From assembly GCF_002286815.1 (NCBI RefSeq), contig NZ_MUNM01000075.1, positions 1-64,000 of the forward strand: a DNA stretch of 64,000 nucleotides. The letters are read 5' to 3'. This stretch comes from Pseudomonas sp. PICF141. GTDB lineage: Bacteria; Pseudomonadota; Gammaproteobacteria; Pseudomonadales; Pseudomonadaceae. This document shows positions 35,083-44,341 of the stretch, one piece after another. Under the pieces are notes generated by a model. That model did no database searches. It worked only from the letters and a program-made list of their open reading frames with translations, and was not told where the DNA came from. Position 1 is the first letter of the stretch, and each line of letters starts with the position of its first letter. Position numbers and translations under genes: made by a program.

Positions 35083-35302
35083 GGTGGCGACTTTATCCTG
35101 GGCGGTTGAAGAGTCCTTTGTGGCTATAGGTTGGAATCAGGAACAGTGAAAGGCAATCCGAGATTGCTGTAGGAAAGTTCATCTGAGTAGTCGCTGATCG
35201 GAAACCATCCCCAATGCCGACCCTTAGACGGGTATAAGAGGGTTGCGTATCGCCCCAAGCAATGGCGATATAAGCGCCTAATAAAATTTCAGGGGTCGTT
35301 GT

Positions 35303-38215
35303 ATGCCGCTCGCCACGTTGATTCACCGCGCCAGTCTGCCCAGCCCGCAAGTGTCTGCGACGCAAGCGCTTGAGCTGTTGAAAGAGCATTACGGGTTGAG
35401 CGGGCGGTTGCAGGCTCTTGGGAGCCAGCAGGATCTCAATTTCCGCGTCGACAGCGAGCAGGGGCGTTTTGTCCTGAAAATCTGCCGTGGTGATTATTCG
35501 GCGCTGGAGCTGCAAGCCCAACACGCAGGGCTCAAGCATCTGGCTGAACATTCCGGCGTGCCGGTGCCTGGAGTGATCGCGGCCAAAAATGGGGCAGACT
35601 TGCTCTCGCTTGAGGTCGACGGCCAAGCGGTGCACGTGCGCCTGCTTGATTACATCGACGGCCAGTCCCTGACGCACCTCGTTCACCTGAGCCATTCAGT
35701 GGTCGCCGGTTTTGGCCGGCTCTGCGGCGAAATGGACCTGGCGCTGGCCGGTTTCAATCACCCGGGCCTGGAGCGCACCTTGCAATGGGACGCTCGCCAT
35801 GCCAACGCATTGATCGCTCATTTGCTGCCGGTGATCCAGGATGACCGGCAACGAAAGCTGATCGCCGACGCCGCCGAACAAGCCGAGCGCCATTTGCAGC
35901 CCTTGATGGACACGCTGCCGGTGCAGGCGATCCACATGGACATCACGGATGACAATGTGGTCTGGCAGCGGGATTCGCAGCGCCAATGGCAGTTGCAGGG
36001 CGTGATCGATTTCGGCGACCTGGTCCGAACCTGGCGGATCACGGACCTGTCGGTGACCTGTGCCGCGCTACTGCACCATGCCGATGGGGATCCGTTCTAC
36101 ATTTTGCCGGCGGTTCGGGCTTATCACGCGGTCAATCCGTTGCAGCATGAAGAGTTGCTGGCACTCTGGCCGCTGATCGTCGCCCGCTCGGCAGTGCTGG
36201 TGCTCAGTGGCGAGCAACAGGTCAGCATTGATCCGGGCAATGAGTACAGTCGCGACAACCTGACCCATGAATGGGAAATTTTCCGTGTTGCCACGTCGGT
36301 GCCATTGGATTTGATGGAGGCGGCGATCCTGACCGCCGTCGGTCAAAGCCTGCCGGGCATCGGCAGTGAAGGTTTCGCGCCATTATTGCCGAGTCTTGTG
36401 GGGCGTGAATTTGCCTTGATCGATCTGGGCGTGCTCAGTGCGCATTTCGAGGCAGGTAACTGGGAGCAGGAGGGGATCGACCTGCGTCTGCTGACTGAGG
36501 CCGCCGCGGCTCACGGTCTGGCGGCCAGTCGATATGGTCAGTATCGTCTGTCCCGCACTCGGCCGGACAGCGCCGGTGAACCGGATACTTTCCCGCTACA
36601 TGTTGCATTGCGAGTACCCGACGGCACGGCGGTCGAAGCGCCGTTTGCCGGGGTTATCCATATCGAAGGGGAGAACTTGCTGCAACTGGACGGCCCGGAG
36701 CTCAGCGTCCGTTTGTGGGGTGTGACCCCATCGGTGCGCAGTAGCGCGGCGCTGGTCAAAGGTCAGGTGCTGGGTTCGGTCAGCGGGCCGTTGATCGTGC
36801 AATTGTGTCGAAGCGCTCAACTCGACGCACCGTTGTTTTGCACGCCTTCGCGCGCGGCAGCCTGGCAGGCGTTGTGTCCTTCACCTGCCATGTTGTTGGG
36901 GCTGGCCTGTGATGCCCAGGAAGAGCTCGACTCGCAGACATTGCTCGTCCGCCGTGACGCGAGTTTCGCTCGCTCCCAGAAGCACTATTACGTCGACCCG
37001 CCGCGCATCGAGCGCGGCTGGCGCAATCATCTGATCGACATGCAGGGTCGTTCTTACCTCGACATGCTGAACAATGTCGCGGTCCTGGGGCATGGTCATC
37101 CGCGCATGGCCGCCGTCGCCAGCCGGCAGTGGTCGTTGCTCAATACCAATTCGCGTTTTCACTATGCGGCGATTGCCGAGTTTTCCGAGCGCTTGCTGAA
37201 ACTGGCGCCGGACAACATGGATCGCGTATTTCTGGTCAACAGCGGCACCGAGGCCAATGACCTGGCGATCCGCCTGGCCTGGGCCTACAGCGGCGGTCGC
37301 GACATGCTCAGCGTGCTGGAGGCGTATCACGGCTGGTCAGTGGCGGCGGACGCGGTTTCGACCTCGATCGCCGATAACCCCAAGGCCTTGAGCAGCCGTC
37401 CGGACTGGGTGCATCCAGTGACTGCGCCGAACACCTATCGCGGTGAATTTCGTGGCATCGATAGCGCACCGGACTACGTGCGTAGCGTCGAACACAACCT
37501 GGCGAAAATCGCTGAGCAGAAACGCCAACTGGCCGGTTTCATCTGCGAACCGGTGTACGGCAATGCCGGCGGTATCTCGCTGCCACCGGGCTATTTGAAG
37601 CAGGTCTATGCGCTGGTCCGCGCTCAGGGCGGGGTATGCATCGCCGATGAGGTGCAGGTCGGTTACGGCCGCATGGGCAAATTCTTCTGGGGTTTCGAAG
37701 AGCAAGGCGTGGTGCCGGACATCATCACCATGGCCAAAGGCATGGGTAATGGCCAACCGTTGGGCGCAGTCATTACCCGTCGGGAAATTGCCGAGGCGCT
37801 GGAGGCCGAGGGCTACTTCTTCTCGTCGGCCGGGGGCAGCCCGGTCAGTTGCCAGATTGGCATGGCGGTGCTGGATGTGATGGAAGAAGAAAAACTCTGG
37901 GAGAACGCCCAGGTCGTGGGTGGGTATTTTAAGGAGCGCCTTGAAGCATTTGTTGACCGGCATCCCCTGGTGGGGGCGGTGCATGGCTCCGGTTTTTACC
38001 TGGGCGTGGAGTTGATCCGCAATCGAGAAACCCTGGAGCCCGCGACCGAAGAAACCACGGCATTGTGCGATCGCCTTCGTGAGTTGGGGATCTTCATGCA
38101 GCCGACCGGCGATTACTTGAACATTCTCAAGATCAAGCCTCCGATGGTTACCTCCCGTCAAAGCGTGGATTTCTTTGTCGACATGCTGTCGAAGGTGTTG
38201 GACGAAGAGTTGTAA
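35303..38215 (+). CDS. three-part kinase / M23-like / class III aminotransferase
   Basis: A 970-residue protein with three regions. Residues about 30-300 form an APH-type phosphotransferase: the catalytic loop HMDITDDNVVW and the metal site GVIDFGDLVRTWR. Residues about 430-520 hold a lysostaphin/peptidase-M23-like beta domain (VEAPFAGVIHIEGENLLQLD). Residues about 545-970 form a class III PLP aminotransferase: NSGTEANDLAIRLAW, AYHGWS, and the Lys in ITMAKGMGNG that would bind PLP. Such proteins are thought to act on ethanolamine- or hydroxylysine-like compounds, with the kinase and elimination/transamination steps in one chain. It precedes aguBA on the same strand, so its likely substrate is an amine of that pathway. 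It is cytosolic. Confidence 0.85.
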   Translation: MPLATLIHRASLPSPQVSATQALELLKEHYGLSGRLQALGSQQDLNFRVDSEQGRFVLKICRGDYSALELQAQHAGLKHLAEHSGVPVPGVIAAKNGADLLSLEVDGQAVHVRLLDYIDGQSLTHLVHLSHSVVAGFGRLCGEMDLALAGFNHPGLERTLQWDARHANALIAHLLPVIQDDRQRKLIADAAEQAERHLQPLMDTLPVQAIHMDITDDNVVWQRDSQRQWQLQGVIDFGDLVRTWRITDLSVTCAALLHHADGDPFYILPAVRAYHAVNPLQHEELLALWPLIVARSAVLVLSGEQQVSIDPGNEYSRDNLTHEWEIFRVATSVPLDLMEAAILTAVGQSLPGIGSEGFAPLLPSLVGREFALIDLGVLSAHFEAGNWEQEGIDLRLLTEAAAAHGLAASRYGQYRLSRTRPDSAGEPDTFPLHVALRVPDGTAVEAPFAGVIHIEGENLLQLDGPELSVRLWGVTPSVRSSAALVKGQVLGSVSGPLIVQLCRSAQLDAPLFCTPSRAAAWQALCPSPAMLLGLACDAQEELDSQTLLVRRDASFARSQKHYYVDPPRIERGWRNHLIDMQGRSYLDMLNNVAVLGHGHPRMAAVASRQWSLLNTNSRFHYAAIAEFSERLLKLAPDNMDRVFLVNSGTEANDLAIRLAWAYSGGRDMLSVLEAYHGWSVAADAVSTSIADNPKALSSRPDWVHPVTAPNTYRGEFRGIDSAPDYVRSVEHNLAKIAEQKRQLAGFICEPVYGNAGGISLPPGYLKQVYALVRAQGGVCIADEVQVGYGRMGKFFWGFEEQGVVPDIITMAKGMGNGQPLGAVITRREIAEALEAEGYFFSSAGGSPVSCQIGMAVLDVMEEEKLWENAQVVGGYFKERLEAFVDRHPLVGAVHGSGFYLGVELIRNRETLEPATEETTALCDRLRELGIFMQPTGDYLNILKIKPPMVTSRQSVDFFVDMLSKVLDEEL

Positions 38216-38229
38216 GACTCGATATCGCT

Positions 38230-38309
38230 TTCGCGGGCAAGCCTCGCTCCGTGTCGTGCGCATATTCCGCAAACGACGTAAATCCGTAGGAGCGAGGCTT
38301 GCCCGCGAA
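38230..38309. repeat. REP doublet between the aminotransferase and aguB
   Basis: TTCGCGGGCAAGCCTCGCTCC and its exact inverse at 38289-38309 flank a 38-bp spacer; same class as 71-95 and 22676-22756. Confidence 0.88.
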
Positions 38310-38340
38310 GGCGTCATAAAGGCGAATATAAACATCGATT

Positions 38341-38419
38341 GTTATCGGTTTTAAGTGGAGAATTTTTCGACAGAAAGAACATTTATCGCTTTTAAAGCCG
38401 ATTTTTATCGGTTATAAAG
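38341..38419 (+). promoter_or_regulatory. three direct repeats upstream of aguB
   Basis: GTTATCGGTTTTAAG (38341), TTTATCGCTTTTAAAG (38382) and TTTATCGGTTATAAAG (38404) are direct copies of TTATCG-(G/C)-TTnTAAAG. Copies two and three start 22 bp apart, two helical turns. Such repeated sites suit a MocR or AguR-like regulator; the aguB start lies 100 bp downstream. Confidence 0.5.
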
Positions 38420-38520
38420 TCGCCATTGCCCCGGTGTGGATGACTCACGCCCCGTGCAGTCTCTTTCTGTCATCAGTCGATGCCAACCTCGACCCTCAAC
38501 ACCTGCCCAGGAGATGATTC

Positions 38521-39399
38521 ATGAGCCGTATCGTTACCGTCGCCGCTACCCAGATGGCCTGTTCCTGGGACCTTGAAGCCAACATTGAGACCGCTGAGAA
38601 GCTGGTCCGTGAGGCTGCGGCGAAAGGCGCGCAAATCATCCTGATCCAGGAGCTGTTCGAGGCGCCGTACTTCTGCCAGAAGCCGAACCCTGATTACCTG
38701 CAGCTGGCCACGACGGTCGAAGACAACGTCGCCATCAAGCATTTCCAGAAAATCGCCAAAGAACTGCAAGTCGTTCTGCCAATCAGCTTCTACGAGCTGG
38801 CCGGCCGCGCACGTTTCAACAGCATCGCGATCATCGATGCCGACGGCAGCAACCTCGGGATTTATCGTAAAAGCCACATCCCGGATGGCCCTGGCTATCA
38901 CGAAAAGTACTACTTCAACCCGGGCGATACCGGCTTCAAAGTCTGGAACACCCGTTACGCGAAAATCGGCGTGGGCATCTGCTGGGATCAGTGGTTCCCT
39001 GAGTGCGCCCGCAGCATGGCGCTGCAAGGCGCGCAAATCCTGTTCTACCCGACCGCCATCGGCAGCGAGCCACACGACAAGACCATTTCGTCCCGCGACC
39101 ATTGGCAACGCGTGCAACAAGGCCATGCCGGCGCCAACCTGATGCCGCTGATCGCCAGCAACCGCGTCGGCAACGAAGAGCAAGATGGCTACGACATCAC
39201 CTTCTATGGCTCGTCGTTCATCGCCAACCAGTTTGGCGAGAAAGTCCAGGAGCTGAATGAAACAGAAGAAGGCATTCTGGTTCACAGTTTCGATCTCGAT
39301 GAGCTGGAGCACATCCGCAGCGCATGGGGCTCATTTCGTGACCGTCGCCCGAACCTGTACGGCGCGATCAAAACCCTCGACGGTTCCCTGGAGTCCTGA
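38521..39399 (+). CDS. aguB: N-carbamoylputrescine amidase
   Basis: Hydrolyses N-carbamoylputrescine to putrescine, CO2 and ammonia. The 292-residue nitrilase-fold protein has the Glu-Lys-Cys triad: Glu in ILIQELFEAPYF, Lys in YRKSHIPDGPGYHEKYYF, Cys in GVGICWDQWFPE. AGGAG lies six bases upstream of ATG. aguA follows three bases later, so the two form an operon that converts agmatine to putrescine. Three direct repeats upstream look like operator sites. Confidence 0.96.
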   Translation: MSRIVTVAATQMACSWDLEANIETAEKLVREAAAKGAQIILIQELFEAPYFCQKPNPDYLQLATTVEDNVAIKHFQKIAKELQVVLPISFYELAGRARFNSIAIIDADGSNLGIYRKSHIPDGPGYHEKYYFNPGDTGFKVWNTRYAKIGVGICWDQWFPECARSMALQGAQILFYPTAIGSEPHDKTISSRDHWQRVQQGHAGANLMPLIASNRVGNEEQDGYDITFYGSSFIANQFGEKVQELNETEEGILVHSFDLDELEHIRSAWGSFRDRRPNLYGAIKTLDGSLES

Positions 39400-39402
39400 A
39401 CC

Positions 39403-40509
39403 ATGACCACTTTGAACAGCACGCCTCGCACTGACGGTTTTTACATGCCCGCCGAATGGGCGCCCCAGACGCAGACCTGGATGATCTGGCCCGAGCGTCC
39501 GGACAACTGGCGCCTGGGCGGCAAACCGGCGCAAGCGGCGCATGTGGCGGTGGCCAAGGCCATTGCGCGTTTCGAACCGGTGACCGTGGCCGTCTCCGCT
39601 GGCCAGTACGAAAATGCTCGTGCCCGCCTCGACGTGCCGAATATTCGTTTGGTAGAAATGTCCAGCGATGACGCCTGGGTTCGGGATACCGGCCCGACGT
39701 TCATCATCAACAACCGCGGAGAAGTTCGAGGTGTGGATTGGGACTTCAATGCCTGGGGCGGTTTCGACGGTGGTCTGTATTCGCCGTGGAACCGTGATTC
39801 CCAGGTGGCGGGCAAGATCCTCGAAATCGAGCGCAGCCCGCGCTACCGCACCGAAGGTTTTGTGCTCGAAGGCGGCTCGATCCATGTCGATGGTGAAGGC
39901 ACCCTGATCACCACCGAAGAGTGCTTGCTCAACCGCAATCGCAACCCGCACATGGACCGTGCGCAGATCGAAGCGGTACTCAGCGCCAATCTGGCTGTGG
40001 ATAAGATCATTTGGCTGCCCGACGGGTTGTTCAATGACGAAACTGACGGTCATGTGGATAACTTCTGCTGCTACGTGCGTCCGGGCGAAGTGCTGCTGGC
40101 CTGGACTGATGACCCGCAAGACCCGAACTACCCGCGCTGCCAGGCGGCAATGAACGTGCTGCAAAACAGCACCGATGCCAAGGGGCGCCCGTTCACAGTG
40201 CACAAGATGCCGATTCCGGGGCCGTTGTACGCGACCGAAGAAGAGTGCGCTGGTGTCGATCCGGTGGATGGCACTCAGGAGCGCAATCCAACGGTTCGTC
40301 TGGCCGGCTCTTATGTGAACTTCCTGATCGTCAACGGCGGCATCATCGCCCCGAGCTTCGACGATCCATTGGACGGTCCGGCCAAAGAGATTTTGCAGAC
40401 TGTATTCCCGCAGCATGAAGTGGTCATGGTGCCGGGTCGTGAACTGTTACTGGGGGGCGGTAATATCCACTGCCTTACCCAACAACAGCCCGCCCCGCAC
40501 AAGGAGTGA
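39403..40509 (+). CDS. aguA: agmatine deiminase
   Basis: Converts agmatine to N-carbamoylputrescine, the substrate of AguB. The 368-residue pentein-fold enzyme has WVRDTGPTFI, GLEGGSI-type EGFVLEGGSIHVDGEGT, ETDGHVDNFCCYVRPGEV, and the catalytic Cys near the C-terminus in LLLGGGNIHCLTQQQP. It is coupled to aguB by a three-base gap and ends before a strong terminator. Order aguB then aguA differs from P. aeruginosa aguBA only in distance. Confidence 0.96.
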   Translation: MTTLNSTPRTDGFYMPAEWAPQTQTWMIWPERPDNWRLGGKPAQAAHVAVAKAIARFEPVTVAVSAGQYENARARLDVPNIRLVEMSSDDAWVRDTGPTFIINNRGEVRGVDWDFNAWGGFDGGLYSPWNRDSQVAGKILEIERSPRYRTEGFVLEGGSIHVDGEGTLITTEECLLNRNRNPHMDRAQIEAVLSANLAVDKIIWLPDGLFNDETDGHVDNFCCYVRPGEVLLAWTDDPQDPNYPRCQAAMNVLQNSTDAKGRPFTVHKMPIPGPLYATEEECAGVDPVDGTQERNPTVRLAGSYVNFLIVNGGIIAPSFDDPLDGPAKEILQTVFPQHEVVMVPGRELLLGGGNIHCLTQQQPAPHKE

Positions 40510-40579
40510 GTGAGGTCGTAACAGCTTGAGTTGATTGAAGAATCGATTGAGCAGCGATTTAATCACGTCGTTTCGCAGC

Positions 40580-40613
40580 AAGCCCGCAGCCCATCAGGAC
40601 TGCGGGCTTTTTT
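40580..40613 (+). terminator. rho-independent terminator of aguBA
   Basis: AAGCCCGCAG and CTGCGGGCTTTTTT form a 9-bp GC-rich stem around 10 bases with a T6 tail, 70 bases after the aguA stop. Confidence 0.93.
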
Positions 40614-40755
40614 GTATCCACTTATCGACACTTCGAAAGTATTGGCACAGCTCTTGTATCTTCGATGGCGCAACATGGGGAGGGGAGAGAACTTCGATGT
40701 TCTGTCATAAACCTTGGATAAGTTAGCCGCTCACAAACCAGGAGAGAGCGCTGAG

Positions 40756-40968
40756 ATGAACGCCGAAATGAACGTCGTGAGCGAGCGGGCACTGCATCCT
40801 CTGGCAGTTAACAGCGAATCGCTCCAGGTCTTGGCGCAATGGTTGAAGTCCAATGGAACGCGTCAGATCAGGGAGCCTGATCCGCGCCGGATGATGATCG
40901 AGCGCTACCCCGCTGGTTTATTCAGCGAGGCAGAACTGGAAGCACTGTGGGATGTAATGGAAGGATAA
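40756..40968 (+). CDS. small conserved-looking hypothetical protein
   Basis: A 70-residue soluble, helical, acid-ended protein, MNAEMNVVSERALHPLAVNS..., not recognised. GGAGAG lies nine bases before the ATG at 40756; an earlier in-frame ATG (40714) lacks a ribosome site. It has its own terminator and no partner. Basic/acidic pattern (KSNGTRQIREPDPRRMMIER) does not identify a family. Confidence 0.65.
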   Translation: MNAEMNVVSERALHPLAVNSESLQVLAQWLKSNGTRQIREPDPRRMMIERYPAGLFSEAELEALWDVMEG

Positions 40969-40989
40969 GAAGAAAAACAACGGATTGAT

Positions 40990-41022
40990 AAAAGCGCTGC
41001 CGGGAAGGCGGCGCTTTTTTTT
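40990..41022 (+). terminator. rho-independent terminator after the small gene
   Basis: AAAAGCGC-TGCC and GGCG-GCGCTTTTTTTT form an interrupted 9-bp stem with a T8 tail, 22 bases after the stop. Confidence 0.88.
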
Positions 41023-41036
41023 GGGGCGAAGGTTCT

Positions 41037-41141
41037 GATCGTTCCCACGCTCTGCGTGGGAATGCCTCACCGGACGCTCCGCGTCCATAGGGGACGCAGA
41101 GCGTCCCTGGCTGCATTTTCACGCAGAGCGTGGGAACGATC
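41037..41141. repeat. GATCGTTCCCACG dispersed repeat, nested hairpins
   Basis: Outer arms GATCGTTCCCACGCTCTGCG and inverse (ending 41141) enclose a second inverted pair, GGACGC...GCGTCC. It is a longer version of 7261-7291 and 30016-30088 and lies between the convergent small gene and the TonB receptor gene. Confidence 0.88.
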
Positions 41142-41159
41142 ATTACGATCATCTTGCTC

Positions 41160-43247
41160 TTAAAAGCTGTAAGTACCGGTCACGACCAGGCTCCGCGGTG
41201 CGCCTGGTTGAATCTGCGCCGCGCTGGTGGCCGACGAGTAATACTCGCGATCGGTGATGTTGTTCAATGCCGCCCGCAAATCCCAATCTTTCTGCCGGAA
41301 CCCGGCCAATGCATCCCAACGGCCGTAGCCTGGCAGCACAGTGGTGTTGAGGTTGTCGGCGTAACGCTGACCGACCAGGGTCAAACCGGTTTCGGCGTAC
41401 CAGCCCATTTCCGGTTTCCAGGTCAGGAACAGGCTGCCGTTGTGCTTGGCCACATTGCTGATGCGTTTGCCTTCGAAGCCATTGTTGTCCTTCTCGATTG
41501 TTGCGTCCTGCACGCCGACGCCACCGCGCACGTACCAGTTGCCAGCGAGCTTGCCAGTGCCGGTCAATTCAATTCCGCGGGAGCGTTGCAGGCCGGTGAG
41601 CAAGGTCACGGTCGGATCGTTCGGGTCGCTGGTGCGACGGTTGTAAAGTTCCAGTTCGTAGATCGCCAGCGTAGTGCTCAGGCGATCGTCGAGCCAGTCG
41701 CTCTTCACGCCGATTTCCTTCTGTTTGGTCAGCTCAGGGCTCAGGTCGTTGCTGGCCACGCCTGGGGTGATGCCGATCAAGCCGCCACCGACCGGGGAAA
41801 AGGTTTTGGTCCAGGAGGCGTAGAAGGAGTGATTGTGCAGCGGTGTCCAGACCACGCCTACACGCGGGCTGGTGCTGTGGCTGTCACGATCTTCGGAAAT
41901 GTCCCGCAGCTTGTTGGTCGATTCGATATCAAAGGTGTCGTAACGCAAACCGGCGAGCAATTGCCATTGGTCGTTCAGGCGCAGTTGGTCCTGTACGTAC
42001 ACCGCACGGCTTTCGACTTCGGTGTGAGTGCTGCTCGACACCTGCATGCGTCCGGTATGGCGCAAGTCGCGATTGGGGTTGTACAGGTCCAGCGCCGGAA
42101 CCGGCGAACTGCCGCGCCCCGAGGTCGCTGCGTTATACAACGTCGGATCGCGCCGTTGGCTGCCGATCTCGATACCGGTCAGCAGGCGATGCTCCAGGCC
42201 GAATGTATCGAAGCCGCCTTCCAGTTCAATGTTGTTATAGACGTTGCGGGTGGTCAGATCTTGCTGCCAGTGTTGGCGCGTCACCTTGTTGGTCGCGGGG
42301 GTATAACCGGTCAGGTAAGTGTTGTCGAAATCGCTGTTGAGCTTGAATACGCCCAAGGTATGACGCAGCTGCCAGTTGTCGCTGAGTTCATAGCTGAGTT
42401 TCGAGCGCAAGGATTGTGACTTGTCGTCGATGAAATCGTGCTCGCTGCCATAGGTCGTCTCCGGCCCTACGTCCGCCGGGCGCCCGTTGACCCCGGGAAT
42501 GCCGCGATCCGGCGTACGGTTGTAGCGACTGTATTCGTACTGCACCAGCCAGTTGAGGTCGGGCGTCAGTTGCCAGTTCATGGACGGCGCGAACAGTTGG
42601 CGATTGCCACTGACGCCATCGCGAAAGCTGTTCTGGTCCATGTTACCCATGTTCAGGCGCAGGCTGATGTTTTCGCTGGGGTCGGTGCTGAGGTCGGCAT
42701 ACAGGCTGCGCAGATCGTCGCTGCCACCTTGGGCTTCAAGAGTTGAGCGGCGACCGAACTCCGGCAGCTTGCTGACCCGGTTGACGATCCCGCCCTGGCT
42801 GCCACGGCCATACAACACCGCCGCCGGGCCTTTGAGGACTTCGATGCGTTCGATGTTGTGCAAGTCGCGCACGTACTGGCTGTCATCACGAATGCCATCG
42901 AGGTAGAAGTCGTTGCTGGCGTCGAAACCACGGATGCGCAGGCTGTCGAAGCGGGTGTCGGCGCCACTGCTGACGTTGGGGATGCCACTGAGTGCCGTGC
43001 CCAGATCGTTGGTGCCGTAATCTACGACGTTCGCGGTTTTCACCGAATCGATGGCCTGCGGCACGTAGCGCACCGGTGTAGCCGTGCGGGTCGCAGTGCT
43101 GGTCTCCTTTACGCGTGGATCGTCAGCTTGCGCTTCGGCGTTGATCGAAGTCTCGGGTAAAACAGTCGTGGCGGCACAGGTAAAACCAGCAGACAGGAAA
43201 GCAGAGAGCCCAAGGGTGATGGGCGTAAGGCGGGAGGGGGCAGGCAT
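41160..43247 (-). CDS. TonB-dependent siderophore receptor
   Basis: Outer-membrane receptor of 695 residues. A signal peptide (about 1-25, ending TCA-ATT) is followed by the plug domain (ETSTATRTATPVRYVPQAID to IRGFDASNDFYLDG and IERIEVLKGPAAVLYGRGSQ, then GGIVNRVSK) and a 22-strand barrel that ends in a C-terminal Phe. There is no N-terminal signalling domain, so it is not a surface-signalling receptor. It resembles catecholate-type (Fiu/PiuA-like) receptors, but the ligand cannot be told. A weak Fur-like box lies upstream (43287-43307), consistent with iron control. Confidence 0.92.
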   Translation of the reverse strand: MPAPSRLTPITLGLSAFLSAGFTCAATTVLPETSINAEAQADDPRVKETSTATRTATPVRYVPQAIDSVKTANVVDYGTNDLGTALSGIPNVSSGADTRFDSLRIRGFDASNDFYLDGIRDDSQYVRDLHNIERIEVLKGPAAVLYGRGSQGGIVNRVSKLPEFGRRSTLEAQGGSDDLRSLYADLSTDPSENISLRLNMGNMDQNSFRDGVSGNRQLFAPSMNWQLTPDLNWLVQYEYSRYNRTPDRGIPGVNGRPADVGPETTYGSEHDFIDDKSQSLRSKLSYELSDNWQLRHTLGVFKLNSDFDNTYLTGYTPATNKVTRQHWQQDLTTRNVYNNIELEGGFDTFGLEHRLLTGIEIGSQRRDPTLYNAATSGRGSSPVPALDLYNPNRDLRHTGRMQVSSSTHTEVESRAVYVQDQLRLNDQWQLLAGLRYDTFDIESTNKLRDISEDRDSHSTSPRVGVVWTPLHNHSFYASWTKTFSPVGGGLIGITPGVASNDLSPELTKQKEIGVKSDWLDDRLSTTLAIYELELYNRRTSDPNDPTVTLLTGLQRSRGIELTGTGKLAGNWYVRGGVGVQDATIEKDNNGFEGKRISNVAKHNGSLFLTWKPEMGWYAETGLTLVGQRYADNLNTTVLPGYGRWDALAGFRQKDWDLRAALNNITDREYYSSATSAAQIQPGAPRSLVVTGTYSF

Positions 43248-43286
43248 TTGAAGCGCATCCGGAAGGGTAGAAATATTCGAAGGCGC

Positions 43287-43307
43287 GAATGGTAATGCTT
43301 GTTATTT
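43287..43307. promoter_or_regulatory. candidate Fur box
   Basis: GAATGGTAATGCTTGTTATTT matches the 19-bp Fur consensus at about 10 positions. It lies 40 bp upstream of the receptor start. The match is weak. Confidence 0.3.
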
Positions 43308-43501
43308 ACTTTCGTTAATTATTCTTGAAGGGTGTCTTTGTTTGATTGTTTCAAATTGTGTCGTGATTGCTACAGAAACATTGGGTCGCATTCGACCGAT
43401 TCATGAAACAGACTGAAAGCCATTCCAGCGTTTTTCCGAAACTGCCTGGGGGATTAACCTGCCGGCATTGAGTTTTCCTACTTTGTTGCCGGAGTTGTCC
43501 C

Positions 43502-44158
43502 ATGATCCTTCATTACATTTACGACCCTTTATGTGGCTGGTGCTACGGCGCCAAACCGCTGGTCCAGGCTGCCCAAGCTGTGTTGCCTGTCATCGCCCAC
43601 GGTGGCGGCATGATGAGCGGCACCAACCGCCAGACAGTTTCGCCACAACTGCGCAACTACGTGATGCCTCATGATCGACGCATCGCCGAATACACTGGCC
43701 AACCGTTTGGTGATGCCTATTTTGAGGGTTTGCTGCGCGATGAGACGGCAGTGTTCGATTCAGCGCCGCCGATTGCTGCCTTGCTGGCAGCCGAACAGAT
43801 CGCTGGCCGCGGGCTAGCACTATTGGGGCGCTTGCAGACGGCTCATTACGTGGAGGGTCGACGCATCGCTGATAACGTCGTGCTGCTGGAACTGGCCACA
43901 CAAACAGGCCTTGAACCCGAGGCGTTCCAACAGGCATTCAATGAAGCCGACACCGAGCGCCATATCAAGGACAGTCGCGCACTCCTGGCCAAGGTCGGTG
44001 GACAGGGTTTCCCGACTTTTGCGCTGGAACAGAGTGGCCAGTTCACCCTGGTCGACATCGGCCCTTGGTTCGGCAAGCCGCAAGCCTTCGCTCAATGGTT
44101 GAGCCAGTCGGTTATGGCAAAAGAGTCTTCATCCGTGTTTAAAACCCCGGCTGGTTAG
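43502..44158 (+). CDS. DsbA-family protein (FrnE/DsbA-like)
   Basis: A 218-residue thioredoxin-fold protein of the DsbA superfamily, cytosolic (no signal peptide). YDPLCGWCYGAKP (about 8-20) has the CxxC active site CGWC; GGQGFPTFALEQSG holds the conserved cis-Pro region (FPTF) at about residue 164. These proteins reduce, oxidise or isomerise thiols, or act as 2-hydroxychromene-carboxylate-type isomerases. It is monocistronic between the receptor and the dioxygenase gene. Function is not specified by context. Confidence 0.85.
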   Translation: MILHYIYDPLCGWCYGAKPLVQAAQAVLPVIAHGGGMMSGTNRQTVSPQLRNYVMPHDRRIAEYTGQPFGDAYFEGLLRDETAVFDSAPPIAALLAAEQIAGRGLALLGRLQTAHYVEGRRIADNVVLLELATQTGLEPEAFQQAFNEADTERHIKDSRALLAKVGGQGFPTFALEQSGQFTLVDIGPWFGKPQAFAQWLSQSVMAKESSSVFKTPAG

Positions 44159-44341
44159 GTTTTTTTCGCCTCATGACCGTAGGAAAATACAAAAAATAGC
44201 TGTTTCCGATCGCAAAAAGTTGAATTAAAGCAACTTCATACCGCGTTTCAATCAACGCTTGATATGCCTGAAATTCTTTCTCATGGGCTGCAAAACCTGC
44301 AACTACTAGATTAGGCCGCTAAATGCAGCGGAGACCTAGTA

